From positions 154,460 through 218,459 of the forward strand of contig NZ_KB893311.1 in the NCBI RefSeq assembly GCF_000374065.1: a stretch of 64,000 nt of DNA, given 5' to 3'. The translations under genes and the position numbers were made by a program. The stretch comes from Spirosoma luteum DSM 19990. Its GTDB lineage: Bacteria; Bacteroidota; Bacteroidia; Cytophagales; Spirosomataceae. The notes below the pieces were generated by a model. That model was not told the origin of the DNA. It saw only the letters and a program-made list of their open reading frames with translations, and ran no database searches. Positions 57,111-64,000 of this stretch are shown here, in pieces; positions within the stretch are counted from its first letter, which is position 1; each line of letters begins with the position of its first letter.

Positions 57111-57956
57111 ATGGGTGCAAACACATTAATCGGTTGGGCCAAACATTCGTTTAATCCCTGGAAAGGTTGCGAGATGAAAAGCCGGGGTTGCGCCCGGTGC
57201 TATATGTTCCGCCATGCCAATCGCTGGGGACAGGATCCTACACTTGTCAGTCGAAGCAGTGAAGATGTCTGGAAGTCGCCCTACCGCTGGAACCGGCAAT
57301 TGCAAGGCAATGAACCGGTAAAAGATCGAATCGTATTCATGAATTCGATGAGTGACTTCTTCATTCCTCATGCGGATGCCTGGCGTGAGGAGGTATATCC
57401 CATACTGGAGCAAACCTCTAAGCTATTATACCTGATTCTAACCAAATATCCTGAGCGCGTGATGAATCGGTTACCCCAAAACTGGAGTACAAAGGATCAT
57501 CCAAACGGCTATTCCCACGTGATCATAGGAACCTCAGTGGAGGATCAGAAAGCCGCCGACTTGCGAATCCCAGAGTTGATAAATATTCGGGCTAACTACA
57601 AAGTCATTTCGTTTGAGCCGCTTTTAGGTCCGATCGATCCGAACCCGTTCTTTCAGCCCTCAACCTCCGCTTCTTCCAAACGGTTACCCTTCGACTGGGC
57701 CATACTGGGGGGCGAGTCAGGTTATAAAACCAGGCAGCCAGGAAAAAAAGATTTTCGCTATCGAAGGTGTCAACTTGAATGGTTGATTTCACTACGTGAT
57801 CAGTTGGAAGCGGCTGGCATACCGGTATTTGTCAAGCAACTTGGCTCACATCTGGCTCACGAATTTAAGCTTTCCGCTAAAGCTGGCCAGCATATCGAAG
57901 AATGGGAACAACTGTCATGTCGATTTCCCCAGGACTACTTAACCGTAACTCATTAA
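57111..57956 (+). CDS. Phage Gp37/Gp68-family protein (DUF5131)
   Basis: A 281-residue protein with the family signature: HSFNPWKGCEMKSRGCARCY at residues about 12-31, three Cys that resemble a radical-SAM-type cluster site, then FMNSMSDFFIPHADAWREEV, LTKYPERVMNRLPQNW and a late FVKQLGSHLA. Known from phages and plasmids, with unproven chemistry, often next to three-Cys-motif partner proteins. Upstream (56915-57110) is a 9-T run at 57050, perhaps a terminator. A membrane-protein gene starts 5 bp downstream. Confidence 0.85.
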   Translation: MGANTLIGWAKHSFNPWKGCEMKSRGCARCYMFRHANRWGQDPTLVSRSSEDVWKSPYRWNRQLQGNEPVKDRIVFMNSMSDFFIPHADAWREEVYPILEQTSKLLYLILTKYPERVMNRLPQNWSTKDHPNGYSHVIIGTSVEDQKAADLRIPELINIRANYKVISFEPLLGPIDPNPFFQPSTSASSKRLPFDWAILGGESGYKTRQPGKKDFRYRRCQLEWLISLRDQLEAAGIPVFVKQLGSHLAHEFKLSAKAGQHIEEWEQLSCRFPQDYLTVTH

Positions 57957-57961
57957 ATACT

Positions 57962-58294
57962 ATGGTAAGAACATTATATCAAACGGGACATGAACTGATG
58001 AATCTTCCACTATGGGGGCAATTTATGCTCATTGGTGTTTTGCTTCTGGTTGGTAGATTTTGGTTTTCTCAAATTGCCGGCCGACTGTCTGCAGTACAAT
58101 GGACTGGTAGCCGAATGAGTGTTCTGTTAAAATGTTTGTCGGCTGCTTTACTACTGGCTTTCCTGTTGGTTAATTTCTGGCTGGGTACTTCGCCCACGGG
58201 CCAGCGCTATGAATGGGGTCTCTACGGACGGGGGGCTTTTATCGGACTAACCCTTTTTCTTACCCAGTTTCTCACGCGTTTTTTTGCCCGCTGA
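57962..58294 (+). CDS. Small membrane protein (110 aa)
   Basis: ATG 57962 (MVRTLYQTGHELMNLPLWGQ) is preferred to a longer frame that overlaps the DUF5131 gene. The product has three hydrophobic segments (FMLIGVLLLVGRFWFSQIAG, MSVLLKCLSAALLLAFLLVN and FIGLTLFLTQFLTRFF). Predicted inner-membrane protein. No family known. The next 287 bp (58295-58581) show no convincing gene: a 42-codon ORF at 58329 and a frame from about 58350 to 58578 are weak. Confidence 0.55.
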   Translation: MVRTLYQTGHELMNLPLWGQFMLIGVLLLVGRFWFSQIAGRLSAVQWTGSRMSVLLKCLSAALLLAFLLVNFWLGTSPTGQRYEWGLYGRGAFIGLTLFLTQFLTRFFAR

Positions 58295-58581
58295 CTAATC
58301 AGCAGGCAATCACTACTATCGTTTAGTCATGCATAAACAAAAAAACAGCTCGGATTTGCTGGCGCCCATGCCGTTGTCCTTTTACCGCCTGGGACAGGGG
58401 TTACGCCCCCACCCGTTTATGATCAACGGCAGCTGCTACACTTACCCCGAGCGTTGATAAACGCCGACCAGCTCGTTCAACTTGGCGGGGGGATCAAGCC
58501 GATGGCTACAATCCGGCTGGCCGACCGGCCATCAACATCTTTACTGATGTACACATTGCTTTTTCGAACCTGTAACTAACC

Positions 58582-60789
58582 GTGCCCGTGAAAAAACTGC
58601 TAATTGTTGAATCGCCGAATAAATGTAAAAAGATCAGTTCCATTCTCGACAAACTCTACGGAGCTGGCGTTTGGAAAGTCGTCGCTTCGGTGGGTCACTT
58701 TCGGGATCTGCCCCTCAAATCATTGGGCGTCCATCGGGACCAGGGATATGGCCTGAGCTATGAGCTGCATCCTGATAAACTGAAGATCGTTAAGGACATC
58801 AAAGGCCTGGCTCAGCAGGTCGGGATTGCCAACTGTTATCTGGCAACGGATTTGGACCGGGAAGGAGAGTCTATATCATTCCACTTAGCTCAAATCCTCG
58901 GTATTCCGATTCCCCAGACCAAGCGGGTAACCTTCGACGAAGTCACCGAAAAAGCGATTGCAGCAGCTGTTTCAAACCCGCGGGTACTGGATATGAAACT
59001 GGTAAGTGCCCAGGAGGGTCGCCGGGCAATAGATCGGTTGACAGGCTACGAGATTTCACCACTCATGAGTCGCAAGTTAGGCAACCGGCTAAGTGCTGGC
59101 CGGGTCCAATCGGTAGCCCTGCGTTTAGTTGTGGCACGGGAGCGAACCATCGAAGCTTTTAAATCAAAATCGGATTTCAGACTTAAGGGGGAATTCCTGA
59201 CACCAAATGGTGAAGGGATCAAAGCAACCTACCATCAACCGTTTCTGACGGAAGAAGCTATTGTTTCGTATTTAAAAGCCTCCGTACAGAAAACGTATTC
59301 CGTGGCCAATATTGACGTAAAACCATTGGTGCGTCAACCCAGTCCACCTTTTACCACCTCCACCCTGCAACAGGATGCAATCCGGAAGCTCAGTAAGAAA
59401 GCGGGACGCTGGTCAGCCAAAAAAGTAATGGAGGTTGCCCAGGAGTTATTTGCCAAAGGGCATATCACTTATATGCGTACGGATTCTCCTAATTTATCGC
59501 AGGAAGCCGTCGAGGCTATTAAAGAACAGGTGAATACCCGTTTAGGCGCATCCTATTTTGAGGCGAGAACCTTCAAGGCCAAGCAAGCTGCACAAGAGGC
59601 TCACGAAGCCATTCGACCAACTCACTTTGACCATCAACAAGCTGGTGATACACCGGATGAACAGGCGCTTTACGAACTGATATATCGTCGGGCTATGGCT
59701 TCCCAGATGAAACCGGCCTTGTTTGAACAGACTACCATCTTCATCACCTCAGCTGATCCACAGGATTTATTTACGGCCGTAGCCAAAGTGGAAAAGTTCA
59801 ATGGGTACCTAGCCGTTTATGCCGAAGAAACCGATGAAGAAGGGGAAGAAGAAACAACATCCCTGAAAAAAATTGCCAAAGGAGATAAACTACGCTGTCA
59901 GAAACTCATTGGCCGGCAAACCTACAGCCAACCCGCCAAACGGTATGATGAGGCCAGTCTGGTTCGAGAGCTGGAAAAACGGGACATTGGGCGCCCATCT
60001 ACGTACGCCAGCATTGTTGGTACAATTCAGGCTCGTGATTACGTGCGTACTGATTCTATCCCAGCCTCAAAGTTGCCATCAGTTATTCTTACCCTGGAAA
60101 ATAATAAACTGGAAAAAAAAGTAGAGCAACAAACCGTTGGCGGTGATCAAAGCAAATTAGTCCCGAGTTCAGTGGGCCATCAGGTAACTGAATATCTGGA
60201 AGCTAATTTCAGCAAAATGGTCGATTACGCGTTCACGGCTTCCATGGAAAAGCGTCTGGATGAAGTTGCCGGTGGAAAAGCTACTTATAAACAAGTGGTG
60301 AGTGAGTTTGATACGGATCATCAGCATTTGCTGCAGTTAGCGGATGCATCTCAGCACGACGTCGTCCGAACCCCATCGACGCTTGAAGTTGGAGAACTTA
60401 ATGGAGAACCCGTAAAAACCGGCAAGGGGAAGTACGGTACTTACGTCCTGTATAAAGGGGAATTCCTGGATGCACGCCAGTATGAACCAGATCAAATTAC
60501 GCTGGACCTAGTCATGCAATTACTGGAAAAGAAAAACCAGCAGCTCCAGCAGCGTCAGGAAAATTTGATTCACAAAGTAGGAAAGTATGAAGTCCGTCAG
60601 GGTCCACATGGCCAGTACGTAACTGATGGTAAGACCAATGCCCGTTTACCTCATCAAATTACAACCAACGAGCAGATCAAGCAACTGACAAGCGAAAACT
60701 GCCAGGCAATACTAAATAGCTATCAAACCTGGAAAAAATCGCAGGCGGGAGGCAAAGGCCAACCAAAACAAGTTGCCAAAAAAGGTTGA
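58582..60789 (+). CDS. Type IA DNA topoisomerase
   Basis: A 735-residue enzyme starting at GTG 58582 (or GTG 58588). Toprim: LLIVESPNKCKKISSIL and LATDLDREGESISFHLAQIL. Active-site region: KGHITYMRTDSPNLS with the nucleophilic Tyr, about residue 305. Then AAQEAHEAIRPTH and DIGRPSTYASIVGTIQARD. The C-terminus has no cysteine zinc fingers but a repeat (GKGKYGTYVLYKGEFLDARQ and VGKYEVRQGPHGQYV). Plasmid topoisomerases of this kind relax or decatenate DNA in transfer or replication. It is followed by a strong terminator. Confidence 0.93.
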   Translation: MPVKKLLIVESPNKCKKISSILDKLYGAGVWKVVASVGHFRDLPLKSLGVHRDQGYGLSYELHPDKLKIVKDIKGLAQQVGIANCYLATDLDREGESISFHLAQILGIPIPQTKRVTFDEVTEKAIAAAVSNPRVLDMKLVSAQEGRRAIDRLTGYEISPLMSRKLGNRLSAGRVQSVALRLVVARERTIEAFKSKSDFRLKGEFLTPNGEGIKATYHQPFLTEEAIVSYLKASVQKTYSVANIDVKPLVRQPSPPFTTSTLQQDAIRKLSKKAGRWSAKKVMEVAQELFAKGHITYMRTDSPNLSQEAVEAIKEQVNTRLGASYFEARTFKAKQAAQEAHEAIRPTHFDHQQAGDTPDEQALYELIYRRAMASQMKPALFEQTTIFITSADPQDLFTAVAKVEKFNGYLAVYAEETDEEGEEETTSLKKIAKGDKLRCQKLIGRQTYSQPAKRYDEASLVRELEKRDIGRPSTYASIVGTIQARDYVRTDSIPASKLPSVILTLENNKLEKKVEQQTVGGDQSKLVPSSVGHQVTEYLEANFSKMVDYAFTASMEKRLDEVAGGKATYKQVVSEFDTDHQHLLQLADASQHDVVRTPSTLEVGELNGEPVKTGKGKYGTYVLYKGEFLDARQYEPDQITLDLVMQLLEKKNQQLQQRQENLIHKVGKYEVRQGPHGQYVTDGKTNARLPHQITTNEQIKQLTSENCQAILNSYQTWKKSQAGGKGQPKQVAKKG

Positions 60790-60919
60790 TCGCTTGGTCT
60801 AGCCACTCGGTTTGTAAACTAAACTCTATTTACTCTAAAACCCGACTGCCTATGGAAAAAGGCCGGCAGCGATTGCCTTACTTGCTCTGATCGACCCGGT
60901 CATCATGCCCACATGCTTG

Positions 60920-60957
60920 AAAAGTCGATGAATGAAAAAATTCGTCGACTTTTTTTA
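60920..60957 (+). terminator. Intrinsic terminator after the topoisomerase gene
   Basis: Stem AAAAGTCGATGAAT / ATTCGTCGACTTTT with one internal mismatch, followed by a T-run to 60956. Confidence 0.88.
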
Positions 60958-60985
60958 TAATTTGATTTGAATTTCATATCAACAA

Positions 60986-61015
60986 TTTGAATATTATTTT
61001 ATAAGAATATCTTTG
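60986..61015 (+). promoter_or_regulatory. Canonical Bacteroidota promoter of the LytTR gene
   Basis: TTTG (60986-60989), an 18-nt spacer and TATCTTTG (61008-61015), an exact TAnnTTTG box, 38 bp before the ATG. Confidence 0.75.
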
Positions 61016-61053
61016 CATATAAAAGACATTAGTTAAGTAATGATTACACCACG

Positions 61054-61437
61054 ATGAAAAAGGGTAAATCCACTTCTACGGGATCCTACTTGTTGATTGC
61101 AGGATACCATGGTCGCGAACTGGTTGAGGCGGACCAGATTATTCGTTTGCAGGGCGAACGTAATTATACTTGGCTATACCTGGCTAACGGAGAAAAGCAT
61201 TTACTGGCTAGTACGCTGAAGCGAATCGAAGCGCTACTTCCTCAGTTTTTGCGCATCAACAAAGGCCATCTAATTAATCCAATCTACATTAAACGGTTTC
61301 ATGATTCATCGCCACCGGCCGACAGAAAAATCAGTGCAAGCTGGGCCAGTAAAGGCATGATGCTCCTCCACAGTGGCGACCGCCTGCCCTGGTCAAGACG
61401 CCGGCTTTACCACTACCTGGAAGCCTTTGCCAATTAA
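61054..61437 (+). CDS. LytTR-domain DNA-binding protein
   Basis: A 127-residue protein made almost entirely of a LytTR domain: DQIIRLQGERNYTWLYLANG, ASTLKRIEALLPQFLRINKG, HLINPIYIKRFHDSS. No receiver domain precedes it, so it is a stand-alone regulator rather than a two-component response regulator. It may control transfer or replication genes. It stands in a unit with a canonical promoter. Confidence 0.85.
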   Translation: MKKGKSTSTGSYLLIAGYHGRELVEADQIIRLQGERNYTWLYLANGEKHLLASTLKRIEALLPQFLRINKGHLINPIYIKRFHDSSPPADRKISASWASKGMMLLHSGDRLPWSRRRLYHYLEAFAN

Positions 61438-61473
61438 TTTGCCCCACCTGGTTTACGCTAATCTGTTTCAATC

Positions 61474-62082
61474 ATGAGCTTAACTACGATCATCAAAAAG
61501 AACCAACTTCGGGATCAACTACCTGATGCGGCTCACCCCGCTTTACTACGTCGGATTATTGAGCTTGGTAGTTTACCAACCGTTTGGAACAACGTCACTA
61601 CCATCCGGCCTCGTCTCTTATTAACCTGGGTAATTCCGTCAGTAACGCTAATGATTGGCGATCAACCCCGGCCCGCTCTGGTGCATAAAGAATATCTTTT
61701 CTCACTGCAACAAAATGCTCACCTCTACAAAGATATCGTCGCTATGAGAGGACGTGAATTTGGGGATGAATACGATAACACCCCATTTGACGTGTTATCG
61801 ATCCTGGGTATGCCCTGTTTGGTCACAACCAAACAGGAAACGGGAAAACAACCTATCGTTATCAGCCTCGAGGCTTTTCCAGAAGATGAGTTTTACCCTG
61901 AAACCGATCTCTCATTCCAATCCCTGACTTATACCAATTTTGACTGGGCCTTATATAATTCACTCAGTAAGACAGTTCGGGAAAAGATGGAAAAAACGCC
62001 GCAGTTTCAGCAGGTACTGGCTCAAAATCCTACCCGGCAACCTATAGCTGTTGATGAGACGGCAATTAATCTGCCACTTTAA
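61474..62082 (+). CDS. Phage-like hypothetical protein (202 aa)
   Basis: A 202-residue protein with the sequence SLQQNAHLYKDIVAMRGREF, FDVLSILGMPCLVTTKQETG and, near the end, ALYNSLSKTVREKMEKTPQF. The order 'RGREF...FDVL-LGMPC' then a late 'LS--V-EKME--P-F' resembles a phage replication/recombination-associated protein ('WRG..F...FDL..LLG.PC'). The similarity is by pattern only. It precedes the second coupling ATPase by 70 bp. Confidence 0.55.
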   Translation: MSLTTIIKKNQLRDQLPDAAHPALLRRIIELGSLPTVWNNVTTIRPRLLLTWVIPSVTLMIGDQPRPALVHKEYLFSLQQNAHLYKDIVAMRGREFGDEYDNTPFDVLSILGMPCLVTTKQETGKQPIVISLEAFPEDEFYPETDLSFQSLTYTNFDWALYNSLSKTVREKMEKTPQFQQVLAQNPTRQPIAVDETAINLPL

Positions 62083-62152
62083 TTTAACCCGCTACGTGGC
62101 AACTAAACAAGCATAAAAAAGCAAAGGACTTCAACTAAAAACAGACTAACCT

Positions 62153-63709
62153 ATGGAAAACATTTTCAATGATTCCGACCACTTAGACCACGCATTTTCC
62201 CAGTTTACCAGCTTTCAGGGTAACGAGTATTCCATAAACATTCCCTTGGTAACCAATGATTTTTATGCTGGCAAATACAAGGAATGGTTAAACATTCTCA
62301 ATCCTTTCCGGGGAAATCTGGTTCTGGGTTCCCCCGGATCCGGTAAGACCAAGACGATTGTTCACAACTATGTCAAGCAGTTTATTGAGAAGGGATTTGT
62401 TACTTCGCTCTACGAATATAAGGACGATTATTTAAGTCAAGTCGCCTTTCACACCCTGCAGACAAACCAGCATGTCTTCAAAAAACAATATGGGGTAGAC
62501 GCTACGTTTCATGCAGTTAATTTTATGTCACCTACCCATTCGGTACGCTGCAACCCCTTTGCAGGCAATCAGCTACTGAGTATTATAGATGCTCAACTGG
62601 CCGCTGCTTCCATTCTTTGCAATCTGAATAAATTCTGGATACAGCAACGAGGTGATTTTTTCGTCGAGTCAAGCATTACTTACCTGGCCTCCTGTTTGTG
62701 GTTTCTGAAACGATATACTGATGCGCAAATGGCAAGTAAAAATATATCGACTTCTTACTGTAGTTTACCCCATCTGATTGAATTTGCGCTTCAGGATTAT
62801 CAAACAGTATTTGCCTTGTTGGACACGCTACCGGAATTATATCCCTTGATCCAGCCTTTGCGAAACTGCTTTGAAGAAGGTATCTCAACGGATTCATTTG
62901 ACCATATTGAAGGCATACTGGCTGTTACCCGAGTAGGGCTATCTCGTCTGGCTAATCATCCGGAGATGTACTGGATTATGACTGGCGAGGAGCCCTTGGT
63001 GGACATTAATGATTCGAAGGCCCCAAAAATTCTAAGCCTAATTAATCATCCGGAGCATAGCTCAGCCTATAGTGTATCCTTAGCGTTGCTGGCCAGACAG
63101 GTTGGTCATCAGATTAACAGGCGGGATGACGGCAAAAAGGCATTTATCGTCGATGAATTGCCTACGATCTATATCGATGGACTTGATAATTTGTTAGCAA
63201 CCGGCCGCTCGAATAAAGTAGCTACCTGTTTTACAATGCAGGACGTAGTTCAGCTGAAACGTGATTATGGTAAACACGAAGCAAAAGCAATTTTCGATCT
63301 ACCTAACACCCTTATCACGGGGGCCTGTTTCGGACCCTCAGCGGCGCGCGTGGCCAGTCGGCTGAATGAAGTAGATGAATGGAGCACTGATGAGTCTGCA
63401 TCCAGAACAAAAAAGGCCAGGATGATTACTGAAGACATGCTACGGACGATGCCTTACGGGTATTTCGCCGGGAGAGTATCACCTTCATTCGCCGGTTCAG
63501 AAGGACAAGCAAAGTTTATTGCTAAAATCCCTCTAGAATCGACCCCCTGGCTGGCAAATCGTCGATCGACAATCTTACCAGCTCATCCAGAATTGGAAGG
63601 ACTTACCGACGAGCAGATTGAACTGCGTTTTCAGGATAATATGGATTTAGTATGTAATCAAATCGGTGAATTAATTCGAAATGCCGACAATCAGAATAAC
63701 CTATCATGA
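62153..63709 (+). CDS. Second coupling-protein paralogue without membrane segments (518 aa)
   Basis: It aligns over its whole length with residues about 180-660 of the coupling protein at 47195: EYSINIPL, LVLGSPGSGKTKTIVHNYVK (Walker A, about residue 64), RCNPF, NLNKFWIQQRGDFFVESSIT, KAFIVDELPTIYIDGLDNLL (Walker B), LLATGRSNKVATCF. It lacks the N-terminal transmembrane region. The usual D-x-K after Walker A is changed to YEYKDDY. It may be a soluble ATPase that works with or competes with the main coupling protein. Confidence 0.85.
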   Translation: MENIFNDSDHLDHAFSQFTSFQGNEYSINIPLVTNDFYAGKYKEWLNILNPFRGNLVLGSPGSGKTKTIVHNYVKQFIEKGFVTSLYEYKDDYLSQVAFHTLQTNQHVFKKQYGVDATFHAVNFMSPTHSVRCNPFAGNQLLSIIDAQLAAASILCNLNKFWIQQRGDFFVESSITYLASCLWFLKRYTDAQMASKNISTSYCSLPHLIEFALQDYQTVFALLDTLPELYPLIQPLRNCFEEGISTDSFDHIEGILAVTRVGLSRLANHPEMYWIMTGEEPLVDINDSKAPKILSLINHPEHSSAYSVSLALLARQVGHQINRRDDGKKAFIVDELPTIYIDGLDNLLATGRSNKVATCFTMQDVVQLKRDYGKHEAKAIFDLPNTLITGACFGPSAARVASRLNEVDEWSTDESASRTKKARMITEDMLRTMPYGYFAGRVSPSFAGSEGQAKFIAKIPLESTPWLANRRSTILPAHPELEGLTDEQIELRFQDNMDLVCNQIGELIRNADNQNNLS

Positions 63710-63760
63710 ATTTAATCTCAATCTAACGGTATCAATGGTTCGTCAATTTTAGAAGAGTAA

Positions 63761-63811
63761 AAAGGCGTGTTAGTTTTGGGTCTCTAACCTCCAAAGCCTA
63801 ACAACGCCTTT
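63761..63811. repeat. Inverted repeat in front of the transposase gene
   Basis: AAAGGCGTGTTAG / CTAACAACGCCTTT, one base different, directly before the ATG at 63812. It is probably part of the insertion sequence end. The true IS boundary is not clear. Confidence 0.5.
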
Positions 63812-64000
63812 ATGCAAAGACTTGCCTTGCTAACTACAATAGTAGCCAGCTTACCTGATTTGACCAAGCCTCGTCGCCAATTTGTTACCCACATACTCAT
63901 GCTTTTTCTCAGTGTTCGTCACCGGATCAATTTTCTACAACTGGCTCGCCACAGTGATCAGTATGCTGAAAACACCATGCGGCTGCACTTCGAAGAGTAC
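63812..64000 (+). CDS. DDE transposase, N-terminal part (cut by window edge)
   Basis: 63 codons, MQRLALLTTIVASLPDLTKP, RRQFVTHILMLFLSVRHRIN, FLQLARHS. The 'KP-R-F--H---LFL---H-INFLQLAR-S' opening matches DDE transposases of IS4-like elements common in Spirosoma relatives. The catalytic residues are outside the window. It implies a second insertion sequence starting near 63730. Confidence 0.75.
   Translation, partial: MQRLALLTTIVASLPDLTKPRRQFVTHILMLFLSVRHRINFLQLARHSDQYAENTMRLHFEEY

Noticed and set aside
58329..58457. 42-codon ORF before the topoisomerase gene
   Set aside because: No promoter, no pattern, and another equally long frame covers the same stretch; the gap is best left as non-coding.
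1..64000. tRNA, rRNA, riboswitch or CRISPR features
   Set aside because: Nothing with the required cloverleaf, conserved core or repeat-spacer pattern was seen on reading; a tRNA scan was not possible.

Overview
The window is accessory DNA, most likely part of a large conjugative plasmid (or a plasmid-like integrated element), from a Bacteroidota bacterium of the Spirosoma/Hymenobacter kind (Cytophagales). The evidence is a complete Bacteroides-type (CTnDOT-like) tra operon, Bacteroidota promoter boxes (TTTG / TAnnTTTG, usually TATCTTTA here), no usable Shine-Dalgarno sites, a ParA partition locus and many small hypothetical proteins of the kind shared by plasmids of this group. No rRNA, tRNA or CRISPR array was seen.

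Layout. 0-4.4 kb: edge of a umuD gene, small hypotheticals, a decayed NUC1-type endonuclease and an IS3-family insertion sequence (2162-3412). 4.5-27.2 kb: a long plus-strand run of mostly small genes holding an SF1 helicase, the ParA partition pair, an ArdC antirestriction protein, an ATP-grasp protein, a PRTRC cassette (E, C, F, B and the ThiF/E1 protein), an SSB and many unknowns. Ten members of a repeated promoter module lie in the first 27 kb, and an eleventh lies near 56 kb. Each has a G-rich box (AAGGGGAA) 66-69 nt upstream of a TATCTTTA-like -7 box. Four identical 20-bp palindromes also punctuate this area.

27.3-41.9 kb: a minus-strand transfer operon read from 41.9 kb towards 27.3 kb: a ParA-like TraA, a DUF3408 protein, a membrane-anchored acidic protein, TraE, a double TraE-like protein, TraF, the TraG/VirB4 ATPase, two secreted coiled-coil proteins, TraJ, K, L, M, N, O and Q, and a last unknown. 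41.9-42.9 kb: a non-coding origin-of-transfer region with 46 gap-free octamer units (42034-42401), whose minus strand is rich in GGG, followed by a hairpin-rich segment that is the best oriT candidate. 42.9-49.3 kb: relaxase accessory protein, large relaxase and membrane coupling ATPase.

49.5-63.7 kb: XRE regulator, secreted M23 peptidase, two DUF3945-type paralogues, a Toprim/primase-like protein, a Gp37/Gp68 (DUF5131) protein, topoisomerase IA, a LytTR regulator, a phage-like protein and a second coupling-ATPase paralogue without membrane segments. The window ends inside another transposase gene.

Working model (inference): the relaxase and its accessory nick the oriT near 42.7 kb, the VirD4-like ATPase docks the DNA, and the Tra channel exports it. 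The genes behind the repeated promoter module (ArdC, SSB, PRTRC and unknowns) look like an early-establishment regulon comparable to the leading region of other conjugative plasmids. The unknown members are therefore candidates for anti-defence or establishment factors.
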